Source: Desulfosediminicola ganghwensis (GTDB lineage: Bacteria > Desulfobacterota > Desulfobulbia > Desulfobulbales > Desulfocapsaceae). From it: a stretch of 64,000 nucleotides of DNA. The notes beneath the pieces were generated by a model that ran no database searches, had not been told where the DNA came from, and saw only the letters and a list, made by a program, of their open reading frames with translations. The stretch is taken from positions 1,077,001-1,141,000 of the forward strand of contig NZ_CP050699.1 of assembly GCF_005116675.2 (NCBI RefSeq), in the 5' to 3' direction. Made by a program: the position numbers and the translations under genes. Shown here piece after piece: positions 1 through 8,633 of the stretch; position 1 is the first letter of the stretch, and the number at the start of each line of letters is the position of its first letter.

Positions 1-673
1 GATTGTCCGGCTGGCTTTGCAGGAAGGCGATATAGCTTTTCTCGGCAAGTCGCATATTGCCTGACTCTTCAGCTTGAGATACCGCACTCATATACTTCTC
101 CACATTGCCGTCAGCCGGCATCTCCCCAGGCTTGAGCGCTACAATGCCCCAGCTTTCAGCCCTCTGCCAGCTCCTCCAGAATTTCTTTTTGCTGATCATG
201 AGTCTTTCAGTGGTACCGGATCGGAGTATGAATTCATCCTGGTCGGAAATGCCTATTACTACAGCGTAGTGATAGGCAGGAAGCGTTTTCAAACCGAGGT
301 TTTGCAGCACCAAAACGGTACGGCCCGTAGCTATTTCGTCGGCGATTGCCTCAAGCGTCGGTTCGATGACATAGGGAATGCGGCCATGTCGGCGCGTGGT
401 GGCAATTATTTCCAGCTGCAGGGAGCCCTGGCGGCCGGGAATATACACTTCATCGACAAGAAGGTCAGGTAGGGTGATAACATCAGAACTGACCAGCAAC
501 GTTGCCAGGGCGGCTGGACCGCACTGATATTCTTCCTGGGGAAAGAACGGGGTGGTCGTAAGTTCTATTGTTTGGGGCTGGTTGAAGTCGGTGACCAGTT
601 TGGGGTGATGGCTGCAGCCGGCCAGAAACACGATCAGGCCGGCTATACCCATCAGGCATAAGTGTCTGAGCAT
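1..673 (-). CDS. PA2778-family cysteine peptidase-like lipoprotein (partial)
   Basis: The reading frame starts with ATG at 673 and runs off the left window edge, so the C-terminus is missing. The N-terminus is a lipoprotein signal with lipobox LAGC (Cys20), so the protein should be exported and lipid-anchored. A C39-like (papain-fold) domain follows: the nucleophile is in the motif QCGPAAL and the His in YHYAVVIG, with the family motifs PGRQGSLQLE and VLQNLGL between them. This matches PA2778-type proteins, which are known as neighbours of PA2779-type proteins; here the PA2779-like gene lies directly upstream with no gap. The substrate is unknown. The call rests on motif recognition and gene pairing. 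Confidence 0.8.
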   Translation of the reverse strand, partial: MLRHLCLMGIAGLIVFLAGCSHHPKLVTDFNQPQTIELTTTPFFPQEEYQCGPAALATLLVSSDVITLPDLLVDEVYIPGRQGSLQLEIIATTRRHGRIPYVIEPTLEAIADEIATGRTVLVLQNLGLKTLPAYHYAVVIGISDQDEFILRSGTTERLMISKKKFWRSWQRAESWGIVALKPGEMPADGNVEKYMSAVSQAEESGNMRLAEKSYIAFLQSQPDN

Positions 674-1066
674 TTAAATTTTACTAAACACATTCGTTAC
701 GCCGAGTAGATCGAGAACAAGGAGTACCAGGAAGGTGATGCCGAGAACCTCAATTACACCGGCACCTGCTGGCAGCTCTCCGATTCTTGATTGCAATTGT
801 TCCAGCTCGGCTGGAGAAAGCGCAGCAATACGCTCTTCTGCCTTGGCCGGATCAACGCCAAGGCGAACCAGTTCTTGTGTTACATCGTCGTGGGTCAAAA
901 TCTCGCGAATCTGTTCCCTGGTGGCTTCTGTACTCTGTGCTTTCTCGGACTCGATCATAGTGTGAGTGGAGATAAGTGCAGCCTTGGCGCCGGGAAGGGA
1001 ACCTGATACCAGGAAAAACTGTAATAGTGTGAAAAATATGATAGATTTTTTACAACGTGAATTCAT
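674..1066 (-). CDS. PA2779-family small exported membrane protein
   Basis: A 130-residue protein with an N-terminal hydrophobic segment (about residues 9-30), a charged middle part with the motif RLGVDPAKAEERIAAL, and a C-terminal transmembrane helix (about residues 102-125, GVIEVLGITFLVLLVLDLLG). This layout is typical of the PA2779 family. It ends one base before the start of the PA2778-like lipoprotein gene, so the two are surely co-transcribed. The function is unknown; the fixed pairing with a cysteine-peptidase-like lipoprotein suggests a small envelope module. Confidence 0.8.
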   Translation of the reverse strand: MNSRCKKSIIFFTLLQFFLVSGSLPGAKAALISTHTMIESEKAQSTEATREQIREILTHDDVTQELVRLGVDPAKAEERIAALSPAELEQLQSRIGELPAGAGVIEVLGITFLVLLVLDLLGVTNVFSKI

Positions 1067-1555
1067 TTAAAACCTCAGGAATAAATTGGACGCGGGGTGA
1101 AAAAACAGGGCTGAACAGAATCTACATGCGTCCGATGGAGTGTCGATGACCTGGGGGGCTGCATCGAGAGTCCTGCAGTCTGTGCGGTCTTTCATTACAA
1201 CCCATGAACTTACACTTGTACACTTTCATAGGCAATTGTTTTTGACAATAAAGGATCAATGATATACCTGCGTATCAGGCCATCACGAATATTTTATAAT
1301 AACTTTCAGCTCTTTCCGGGTATATCATATATCAGCACTGTATGTACCCCTGTGGTCATTCTTTTCAGGATGATAGGTTGCCCCCGTTGCTTGCAGCCCG
1401 GGTACGCCTGTTGATCTCATATTTCTGGTTATAAATGCTTGCGACTGTTTGGTTGCTGTCCTGATTGCCGAAATCAGCAAACAGCTGAATGCCTGGCTCG
1501 CAAGTGAAGAAGTTATAAAACCGGTGGCAAAATATAATCTGGAGAGTAGCAAAAA
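1067..1555. other. Intergenic region, divergent promoters expected
   Basis: This 489-base stretch separates the minus-strand PA2779-like gene from the plus-strand transporter gene. It must hold the promoters of both units. I see a ribosome-binding site (GGAGAG) just before 1556, but no convincing gene, operator palindrome or RNA structure. Confidence 0.5.
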
Positions 1556-3934
1556 ATGTCAGCTGAAATTCTATTAGTTTTTGGAATCCTGATAGTTGTA
1601 ATAGGGGTGCTGGTAACAGAGGTGATGCCGCTTGAAGTGCTGGCTATGCTGGTGCTTGGTGTACTGGCGGTGACGGGTTTGGTGAGCCCCACCGAAGCCC
1701 TTGCCGGTTTCAGCAATCCGGCAGTGGTGACTATCTGGGCAGTGTTTATCCTGAGTGGCGGGCTTACTCGCACCGGAATCGCTAATATTCTCGGCAGGAA
1801 TTTGTTAAAGGTTGCCGGCGAGGGTGAAAGTCGCCTGATTCTGCTCGTTATGTTTGTGGCTGGTGGGCTTTCAGCCTTTATGAATAATGTGGCAGTTGCG
1901 GCCCTGATGCTGCCGGTGGTGATGGATATCTGTAGAAAGACCGGTCATCCGCCTTCAAGGATGCTCATGCCTCTGGCCTACGGATCACTGTTGGGCGGGT
2001 TGACAACCATGATCGGTACCCCGCCTAATATATTGGTATCCGAAGCGCTTCGGGCCAACGATCTCACGCCTTTTGGTCTCTTTGATTTTACTCCGGTGGG
2101 TATCATCGTGATGGTGAGCGGTATGCTCTTCATCACCTTTGTCGGTATTCGATTGTTGCCAGAGAAATCGGCCATGGCAGATGGTGAGGCAGCTGGTACT
2201 GGAGACGTGAATCTGATGCTCGAGCAGTACCATCTGGAAGAACGTCTGTTCCGCATTCATATTCCTAAAGACTCTCCACTGGTGGGACATACCCTTGCTT
2301 CAAGTCATCTTGGTTCCAGACTTGGTCTGAACGTGGTCGGTATCAATCGGGGCAGACGCAGTTTTTTAGCCCCTGCAGCGAGCGATGAGATCATGGGGGA
2401 TGATGAACTGATCGTAGAGGGGAGGCTGGATCGTATCCAGGAGATGAATAACTGGGGACAACTGCTCACCCTCAGCGATCTGAGCAGGGAAAACATTCTG
2501 ATAGAACATGGCATGAAGGTCGCAGAAATTCAGTTGGCGGCAGGTAGCCCGTGGATAGGCAAGACCCTGTCCGGGCTCAACTTTAGAAACATGTTCGGTC
2601 TCAATGTTCTCGAGTTGAGAAGGTTTGAACGGAGGATAGAATACAATGTAAAATCCCAGCAACTCAGGGCGGGTGATGTGATAGTTGTCCATGGCCCGGC
2701 AGATAAAATCAGCGAACTGGTGCAAGTCGAAGGTATCATGGCGCCAGTAGTGCTGGGATTGTCGGATATTCATGAGGATTATGCGCTGGGCAGGAAGGTG
2801 CGAATCCTCCGTGTTCCCAATCGCTCCCGGCTGCTCGGCATGTCTGTTTCTGAGAGCAGGCTGGGTGATGCCCTGGATGTCCAGGTCCTCTCAATCATCA
2901 GGGAGAGTGGTGAAGCCATCATTCCCGCTTCGGACACTATTTTCGAAGCAGGCGATATGCTTGTTGTTTCGGGCATGTCAGACCTGATTGCAGTGCTGTT
3001 GATGCAGGGTCTGGAAGCGGTGTTTGAGAAGGGGACGGACGGAGTAAACGATATTTCCCTGCTCGAAGATGATAAGGTCGGTGTGCTCGAGGTGATTGTT
3101 TCGCCCCACTCCAACCTCAACGACCAGACTCTGGATGAGATAAACTTTCGTGAAAAGTTCGGCCTCAATGTGCTGGCAGTGTGGCGAAAGGGCAGAGTTA
3201 TTCGAACGGGTCTCCGTGATCTGCAACTGCAGTTTGGTGACGCCCTCCTGCTCTTTGGTTCCTGGAAAAAACTGGCAGTCCTGGGACGTGAACCGGACTT
3301 TGTGGTGCTGACAGAGACAATGCAGGAGCCGGCCCGTGAGGAAAAAGCCAAAACAGCTTTGGCTATTATGGCTGCCGTGCTGTTGCCGGTGATTTTTGGC
3401 TGGGTGCCGATATATATCGCAGTGGTGATCGGTGCGGCGTGTATGGTACTCACGAAATGCCTGACCATGGATGAGGCGTATCGTTATATTGAATGGAAGG
3501 CTGTCTTTCTTATTGCCGGGATGTTGCCTCTGGGGGTGGCTCTGGATAAAACCGGAGCAGCGGCCATGGTCGCAGAGAATGTGATCACAATTATGGGTCC
3601 CTTCGGCCCTTATGGCGTACTCTTCGGGCTCCTGTCGATCACTTTTGCGGCAACCAGCATTATTCCCACTGCTGCGCTTGTGGTGCTTATGGTGCCCATA
3701 GCCCTCCAGACCTCGGCGGGGCTTGGCATCTCACCATACCCGCTGATGATGGGTATCGCCATGGCGGCATCCTCGAGCTTCACCTCACCGATTTCACATC
3801 CGGCAAATGTGCTGGTGATGGGACCGGGCGGCTATTCATTTATGGATTATGTCAAATTGGGTTTGCCGTTGACCGTATTGATATTGGCGCTGTTGATGAT
3901 TGTTATTCCAGTATTCTGGCCCATGACTGTTTGA
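1556..3934 (+). CDS. SLC13/DASS-type anion permease with four RCK_C domains
   Basis: A 792-residue inner-membrane transporter of the SLC13 (ArsB/NhaD-like) superfamily. The N-terminal membrane half (residues 1-210) has the family motifs AFMNNVAVAALMLPV and TTMIGTPPNILV. The C-terminal half (about residues 595-790) contains the second pseudo-repeat with ATSIIPTAALVVLMVPIAL and SFTSPISHPANVLVMG. The long cytoplasmic loop (about residues 225-580) has four consecutive TrkA-C/RCK_C-like modules, each ending in a beta hairpin such as AGDVIVVHG, AGDMLVVSG or FGDALLLFG. Two modules are usual in this family. Sulfate, sulfite or a dicarboxylate are possible substrates; sequence alone does not decide. 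Preceded by an RBS (GGAGAG). Confidence 0.85.
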   Translation: MSAEILLVFGILIVVIGVLVTEVMPLEVLAMLVLGVLAVTGLVSPTEALAGFSNPAVVTIWAVFILSGGLTRTGIANILGRNLLKVAGEGESRLILLVMFVAGGLSAFMNNVAVAALMLPVVMDICRKTGHPPSRMLMPLAYGSLLGGLTTMIGTPPNILVSEALRANDLTPFGLFDFTPVGIIVMVSGMLFITFVGIRLLPEKSAMADGEAAGTGDVNLMLEQYHLEERLFRIHIPKDSPLVGHTLASSHLGSRLGLNVVGINRGRRSFLAPAASDEIMGDDELIVEGRLDRIQEMNNWGQLLTLSDLSRENILIEHGMKVAEIQLAAGSPWIGKTLSGLNFRNMFGLNVLELRRFERRIEYNVKSQQLRAGDVIVVHGPADKISELVQVEGIMAPVVLGLSDIHEDYALGRKVRILRVPNRSRLLGMSVSESRLGDALDVQVLSIIRESGEAIIPASDTIFEAGDMLVVSGMSDLIAVLLMQGLEAVFEKGTDGVNDISLLEDDKVGVLEVIVSPHSNLNDQTLDEINFREKFGLNVLAVWRKGRVIRTGLRDLQLQFGDALLLFGSWKKLAVLGREPDFVVLTETMQEPAREEKAKTALAIMAAVLLPVIFGWVPIYIAVVIGAACMVLTKCLTMDEAYRYIEWKAVFLIAGMLPLGVALDKTGAAAMVAENVITIMGPFGPYGVLFGLLSITFAATSIIPTAALVVLMVPIALQTSAGLGISPYPLMMGIAMAASSSFTSPISHPANVLVMGPGGYSFMDYVKLGLPLTVLILALLMIVIPVFWPMTV

Positions 3935-3978
3935 AGGGGGGGTGAGAGCAACTGTGTTCAAAGTCAAACCTAATCGTA

Positions 3979-3991
3979 CAGATGAAATCTG
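3979..3991. repeat. Small inverted repeat near the IS110 right side
   Basis: CAGAT-GAA-ATCTG is a perfect 5-base inverted repeat located 34 bases beyond the transposase stop codon. It lies either in the short non-coding right end of the IS110 element or in the adjacent flank; the element boundary cannot be set from one copy. Confidence 0.35.
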
Positions 3992-4024
3992 CAACTGACT
4001 CAGAGGTAAGGGTTTTAAATTTCA

Positions 4025-4972
4025 TCATCTTTGTTCAGCATAAGTAGGCGACCAAGTGGTTTGATTTCTCACCATGACATTTAGGATGGTTAAGAGTTTC
4101 CGCATGCATGCCGTCAGAGCAACCTTAGGCTTTTTTCCACGAGCAATTAATTGCTCGTGGAAAGTCCTGATGACAGGGTTGCAGCGTGCGGCTGTCAAAG
4201 CCCCCATGTACAAGACAGATCTTATCTGGGCTCTCCCTCCCCATATTCTTCGGGAACCGCGAAAAAAGCCGCTATCTCGATTGAGTGGAGCTACTCCGGC
4301 CAGTGCTGCCACCTCTTTTCTGTTGAGTTGGCCCAACTCAGGCAAGCCTGCTAGGAGTGCAAGCGACAATACTGGTCCTACACCTGGCACGCTTTGTAAT
4401 ATTTTATCGTTTACTCGCCAGACATCTGATTGCTGGATGAGCTTTTGGAGATCCCCATCAACGTTTTGCAAACGTTTTTCCAGCCATTTGATATGTGCTT
4501 CAAGATCTTTGCGAACATGTTTTGTAGAGCATCTAAGGCGATTTTTTTCCATAGTTAACATGTCCACAATTTGCCTGCGGCGCACTAGAACAGCATCCAA
4601 TTCTCGAGCTTGCTCGTCTTTGATCGGTCGAGGTTCTGGTCGAATAGCTTCACCAAATCGAGCGATTATTTCAGAATCGATAGAATCTGTTTTTGCCAAC
4701 TTGCCAGTAGCTTTAGCAAAGTCCCTCACCTGTCTGGGGTTTACTACGACAATGGGTAGGAATTTCTTGGCAAGTTCACTTACGAGGGGAATCTCAAGGC
4801 CGCCCGTTGATTCAAGAACAATCAATGTAGGCTGTAATTCCTCAAAGCGTTTTACCAGAGCGGAAATTTCCGTTGGAGCATTGGCTGTACTCCATTTTTC
4901 CTTGGTTGGCCGAACGGCGATGTCCAGCTTAGTTTTTGATACATCAATTCCAATAAATATCTGTTGATCCAT
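4025..4972 (-). CDS. IS110-family DEDD transposase (recombinase)
   Basis: 315 residues, full length for the family. The N-terminal RuvC-like domain shows the DEDD residues in GIDVSKTKLDIAV, LESTGG and KTDSIDSEIIARFG. A coiled linker follows (about residues 130-190). The C-terminal Transposase_20 domain has the helix-hairpin-helix-like motif SVPGVGPVLS and the motif APLNRDSGFFRG, whose Ser is the expected nucleophile of this family. No frameshift is seen, so the element may be active. IS110 recombinases are guided by a bridge RNA from the element's own non-coding end (established for IS621 and relatives). Confidence 0.95.
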   Translation of the reverse strand: MDQQIFIGIDVSKTKLDIAVRPTKEKWSTANAPTEISALVKRFEELQPTLIVLESTGGLEIPLVSELAKKFLPIVVVNPRQVRDFAKATGKLAKTDSIDSEIIARFGEAIRPEPRPIKDEQARELDAVLVRRRQIVDMLTMEKNRLRCSTKHVRKDLEAHIKWLEKRLQNVDGDLQKLIQQSDVWRVNDKILQSVPGVGPVLSLALLAGLPELGQLNRKEVAALAGVAPLNRDSGFFRGSRRIWGGRAQIRSVLYMGALTAARCNPVIRTFHEQLIARGKKPKVALTACMRKLLTILNVMVRNQTTWSPTYAEQR

Positions 4973-5100
4973 GTTAGATTTCCGTTTCCCAGCCTTGTGA
5001 AATGCGGGCTCTTAGTAAGGCCCCGGCAACTGTTCGGGTTAAGCAGAAAGGACCATAACGACCAGCGCTCACACACGGGCTCGTAGTTTAATTGTCCCAA
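4973..5100 (-). ncRNA. Candidate IS110 bridge RNA region
   Basis: The non-coding bases upstream of the transposase start are where IS110-group elements encode the bridge RNA that pairs with target and donor DNA. Read on the minus strand, the region contains a short hairpin (CCCG-N9-CGGG at about 5020-5038) and other GC-rich self-complementary segments. No ORF with a good RBS occupies it. The RNA limits, the two recognition loops and the core dinucleotide cannot be fixed without a covariance model or empty-site comparison. Confidence 0.5.
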
Positions 5101-5193
5101 GGAGTGGTCGATCTGTTACGGTCATGTAGCGAAATATGTTACTTAGTAAACTATGTAGGAGTATGGGCGCAACATACAAGGAGTTAGGAGTGG

Positions 5194-6438
5194 TTAATAT
5201 GGTGGGAGAATTGTCCCCCGAACTTCGCCAAACCCGACGCGATACCCGTCACCCTGGCACCAGCCGGTCATGGTGACAGTGTCGCCATCCTGTAAAAAAG
5301 TGCGTGTTTTTCCCTGGCCTATGGCAACTGGTTGAGTCCCCTTCCAGGAGAGTTCAAGCATACTGCCGAAGCTTCCCGGTTCGGGGCCACTGATTGTACC
5401 GGATGCCATCAGGTCTCCCGGCAGGATATTGCAGCCGGTGGCGGTATGGTGGGCAAGCTGCTGACTCATGGTCCAGTACAAATTCCTGAAGTTACTTCGG
5501 CAGACACGATTATTGCCAATATACACTTCAAGGTTGATATCGTAGGTGCAGCGTTCCCGGCTTTGCAGATACGGGAGAACCTCGGGAGATTGTACCGGGG
5601 CGTCCCTTCTGAATGGGGAAAGAGCTTCTATGGGAACCACCCATGGCGAGATGGATGTGGCGAAGTTCTTCGCCGTGAACGGGCCGAGTGGCTGGTATTC
5701 CCATTTCTGGATATCCCGTGCCGACCAGTCATTTACCAGCACCATGCCAAATACATGATCCATTGCCTGCTGCATGGTGACCGGCCTGCCAAGCGCGGAA
5801 CCAGGGCCGATAAAGAAACCCATCTCAAGCTCAAAATCCAGTGATCGGGTGGCGGCAAATTCAGGTATCGGGCTGTCATCCGCCTTGACCTGGCCCACCG
5901 GCCGATGAATCGGGGTGTCACTGACCACCACAGAACTTGAACGGCCATGGTAGGCTACAGGCAGGTGCAGCCAGTTGGGCATGAGGGCGTTCTCCGGTCC
6001 CCTGAACATGGTGCCGACGTTGGTGGCATGCTCCCTGGATGAATAGAAGTCGGTGTAGTCGCCGATAATTGCCGGGAGGTGCATTGTCACATCCTTTACA
6101 GGCAGCAACGCGCTTGAACGGAGTTGATGATTATCGCGCAGCGTTGGTTCCTGCTCATTCAATAACCGTGAAATAATTGTGCGAACCTGGCTCCAGGCAG
6201 AGGGGCCTGCAGCGAAAAAGAGGTTGAGCGAGTTCCTGTTGAACAGTCTTGGCAGAGGTACGAAGAAACCCTCGGTTTCAAGCAGGGCCAGATCCAATAC
6301 CAACTCCCCGATGCGGGCTCCAATACGTGCCGTGCCATCGTGGGAAAACACCCCGTACGGCAAGTTCTGGATTGGGAAATGACTGTGCTGGTCATAATCA
6401 ACGAAGGAACGCAATGTCGGGTCGGTGGATGCTGTCAT
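5194..6438 (-). CDS. fahA: Fumarylacetoacetase
   Basis: 414 residues, the usual length. Hydrolyses fumarylacetoacetate to fumarate and acetoacetate, the last step of tyrosine/homogentisate degradation, in the cytoplasm. The N-terminal SH3-like domain (about residues 15-120) is followed by the FAH fold with the metal and substrate motifs DYTDFYSSREHATNVG, ELEMGFFIGPGSALG and VNDWSARDIQKWEYQPLGPF. It is the last gene of the minus-strand cluster hppD-hmgA-unknown-fah. The IS110 element lies just past its stop codon, so any original downstream gene or terminator may have been displaced. Confidence 0.95.
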   Translation of the reverse strand: MTASTDPTLRSFVDYDQHSHFPIQNLPYGVFSHDGTARIGARIGELVLDLALLETEGFFVPLPRLFNRNSLNLFFAAGPSAWSQVRTIISRLLNEQEPTLRDNHQLRSSALLPVKDVTMHLPAIIGDYTDFYSSREHATNVGTMFRGPENALMPNWLHLPVAYHGRSSSVVVSDTPIHRPVGQVKADDSPIPEFAATRSLDFELEMGFFIGPGSALGRPVTMQQAMDHVFGMVLVNDWSARDIQKWEYQPLGPFTAKNFATSISPWVVPIEALSPFRRDAPVQSPEVLPYLQSRERCTYDINLEVYIGNNRVCRSNFRNLYWTMSQQLAHHTATGCNILPGDLMASGTISGPEPGSFGSMLELSWKGTQPVAIGQGKTRTFLQDGDTVTMTGWCQGDGYRVGFGEVRGTILPPY

Positions 6439-6508
6439 TTGATCACAACTACCTCGTATATGATGACGTAATGAGAAAATCTATCTGGTTCAATTCGAAA
6501 TATTCGGG

Positions 6509-7414
6509 TTACGCCTTCACGTTATCAGTAAGCAGACCGAGATTTTTGAGCCCCTCAAGGGGCTCAGCAAAAGAACAACTGCCAAAGCTTATTACTCTGG
6601 TTGTGCGGAATCTTTTCAGTTCCGCCAGCGGCAGAAAGTGGTTACGCCAATGAATGCCATCGGGGGCGAAAGTGAAATTCCCGTCGTTTTCATCGGTCAG
6701 ACAGGCGGAGATATCATGCTGTTCAATGGCCTCTCCCTGGTAAAGCAGAGTGGCGAAAAAGATGTTGAGAAAACCGTGCTGCATTATATCAAAAGTTGAG
6801 GATACATTGCGTAAGGGATGGTGCAGTCCGGCAGTAAACTTGATGGGAACATCCTTTTTCTTACAAAGGGTGATTGCGGTGGCAACTTTTTTCACAGACG
6901 GGAATGCGCTCGCCATAACCCCACCGCATCTCAGTTTGAAACCGGCCTGGGCGGAAGAGGATGTCGCTCGGTTACTGCCGTTAAAGATCGCCAACGCATC
7001 TGTTGCTGTCTCGAGGTCAGAACTCTCAAAGAATAATTTCACATCACCTATCCCGGCTAACTTCAGGAAGTTGTGCAGCCGTACAATACGTTCCAGGCAA
7101 CGATCCCGGGAGAGGCAATTGCCGGGGATGGTGGTCTCGACTGCGTTGATGACCTCGCCAAAACGTTTTAAGAAGGCATAGTCGGCGGAATCACCGTCCG
7201 GAGGGATCAGAACACTTAAGGGAAACGAGTTGTCGATTCCTGATTCCTGGAGCCGGGCGGCAGAGATGATAAATCTGCCGAGCATCCATCCGTGGGGGCT
7301 TTGCCGGGCGCTTCTGTACTCTTTTTCGGCATGGCTGATATCGAGTGCGGCAGGCGGGAAAAGACCTGCATAGTCGATAAGCGAAGTCATGAATGATCGA
7401 AATGTTGGGTTCAT
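6509..7414 (-). CDS. Conserved unknown protein of the homogentisate cluster
   Basis: 301 residues. I do not recognise a named family. Visible features are an N-terminal motif LIDYAGLFPPAALD, alternating hydrophobic and polar segments that could form an alpha/beta barrel-like fold, the segment KFTAGLHHPLRN with a His pair, and no signal peptide or membrane helix, so it is probably cytoplasmic. Its ATG overlaps the hmgA stop codon by 4 bases, which indicates translational coupling. It sits exactly between homogentisate dioxygenase and fumarylacetoacetase, where a maleylacetoacetate isomerase is expected, and no glutathione-S-transferase-like isomerase gene is in the window. A role as a non-homologous isomerase is therefore a hypothesis only. 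Confidence 0.85.
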   Translation of the reverse strand: MNPTFRSFMTSLIDYAGLFPPAALDISHAEKEYRSARQSPHGWMLGRFIISAARLQESGIDNSFPLSVLIPPDGDSADYAFLKRFGEVINAVETTIPGNCLSRDRCLERIVRLHNFLKLAGIGDVKLFFESSDLETATDALAIFNGSNRATSSSAQAGFKLRCGGVMASAFPSVKKVATAITLCKKKDVPIKFTAGLHHPLRNVSSTFDIMQHGFLNIFFATLLYQGEAIEQHDISACLTDENDGNFTFAPDGIHWRNHFLPLAELKRFRTTRVISFGSCSFAEPLEGLKNLGLLTDNVKA

Positions 7415-8577
7415 AGTTCTTCTTCAACCCAGGAAAGGTGGTAATCGCTCTCCTCGCAGGGGAGTAGCCCTTTGGCAACGTGCAGGGGCTCGAACGTATC
7501 TATCATTACTGCCTCCTCTTTAGTCGCTTTTTTGCCGATAGAATCTTCAACTTTTCCCGGATGCGGGCCATGGGGGAAACCGTCGGGATGAAGGGTGATA
7601 GAGCCGAATTCTATACCTTTTCTGCTCATGAATGTGTCACTGCAGTAGTAGAGCATTTCGTCAGAGCCGATGTTGGAATGATTGTAGGGCGCGGGGATGG
7701 CCTCGGGGTGATAGTCGAACAATCTCGGTACAAAGGAAAAAACTACAAAACCATCGCTCTCAAAGGTTTGGTGTACCGGCGGGGGCTGGTGGATACTGCC
7801 GGTAATCGGCTCGAAATCGGAGATGTTGAAGGCCCAGGGGTAGTAATAGCCGTCCCAGCCCACAGTATCTATCGGGTGATGGTCGAGCACGGTCCGGTGT
7901 AATGCGTTTTGCGCTTTGACGATTATCGGGAACTCCCCACGTTCATCATGGGTATAGAGCAGGGTGGGGGGACGAATATCGCGTTCGCAGAAAGGGGCAT
8001 GCTCGTGGAGTTGTCCATGGGAATTTCGGTATCGTTCAGGTGTCCGGATATAACCGCGGCTTTCGATAATGAGAAAAATGTTCTTGGTATTGGTGAACCG
8101 GTATCTGTGGGTGATACCTTTAGGCACCACCAGAAAATCACCTCGCCGGAAATCCAGCTCACCCATTTGCGACTCGAGAACCCCTTCTCCCTGGGTGACA
8201 AAGACTATTTCGTCTCCCTCACCGTTACGGTAGAAGAAGGGATCGTCCATGGCAGGCCGGGCAAACGAAATCGCCACATCATCATTAAAGAGCAGGGGGA
8301 TGCGGTCGAGAGTAGGGCTTGGGCCGGCGGTGGGGAGCCGGTGGGTATGAAAGAGACGCAATTTCAGCATCAGGTTTGGGTCAACTTCCCATTTCAGTTC
8401 TTTTACAAATTCAACCCGCTTGACGGGGGTGGGCGGACGCAGGGTATAGAGCAACGACTTGATGCCTGCAAAACCGAGTGTGCCCATAAGGTGTTCGTGG
8501 TGGAGCGAACCGTCCGGTTTGCGAAAAACGGTATGTCGCTTATGTGGAATCTTGCCAAGCTTGTGATAAAAAACCAT
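7411..8577 (-). CDS. hmgA: Homogentisate 1,2-dioxygenase
   Basis: 388 residues from the ATG at 8577, which has a strong RBS (GGGGGA) four bases upstream; a longer GTG start at 8598 is less likely. The non-heme iron enzyme opens the ring of homogentisate with O2 to give maleylacetoacetate. It shows the double-cupin layout, with iron-ligand candidates in NHSNIGSDEML (His and Glu) and HPDGFPHGPHPG (His). It lies 56 bases downstream of hppD and overlaps the next gene by 4 bases. The requirement for O2 is notable in a suspected anaerobe. Confidence 0.95.
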   Translation of the reverse strand: MVFYHKLGKIPHKRHTVFRKPDGSLHHEHLMGTLGFAGIKSLLYTLRPPTPVKRVEFVKELKWEVDPNLMLKLRLFHTHRLPTAGPSPTLDRIPLLFNDDVAISFARPAMDDPFFYRNGEGDEIVFVTQGEGVLESQMGELDFRRGDFLVVPKGITHRYRFTNTKNIFLIIESRGYIRTPERYRNSHGQLHEHAPFCERDIRPPTLLYTHDERGEFPIIVKAQNALHRTVLDHHPIDTVGWDGYYYPWAFNISDFEPITGSIHQPPPVHQTFESDGFVVFSFVPRLFDYHPEAIPAPYNHSNIGSDEMLYYCSDTFMSRKGIEFGSITLHPDGFPHGPHPGKVEDSIGKKATKEEAVMIDTFEPLHVAKGLLPCEESDYHLSWVEEEL

Positions 8578-8633
8578 GAGTCCCCCAAGAAAAATCACCC
8601 TGGCTCGTGGGCCAGAAAATTATTACCAGGTAC

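Larger units (their letters stand above)
4025..5100 (-). mobile_element. IS110-family insertion sequence (approximate limits)
   Basis: A single intact transposase gene with a long non-coding left region (upstream of the transposase start at 4972) and a short right region is the layout of the IS110 group. IS110 elements do not carry long terminal inverted repeats and make no clear target duplications, so the limits given here are approximate; the true ends probably lie within about 100 bases on either side. It sits between the SLC13 gene and the 3' end of fah and interrupts no recognised gene. Confidence 0.75.

Noticed and set aside
4074-4967. 297-codon open frame antisense to the IS110 transposase
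   Set aside because: It mirrors the transposase codons, has no RBS and no family motif, while the minus-strand protein is a clear IS110 recombinase.
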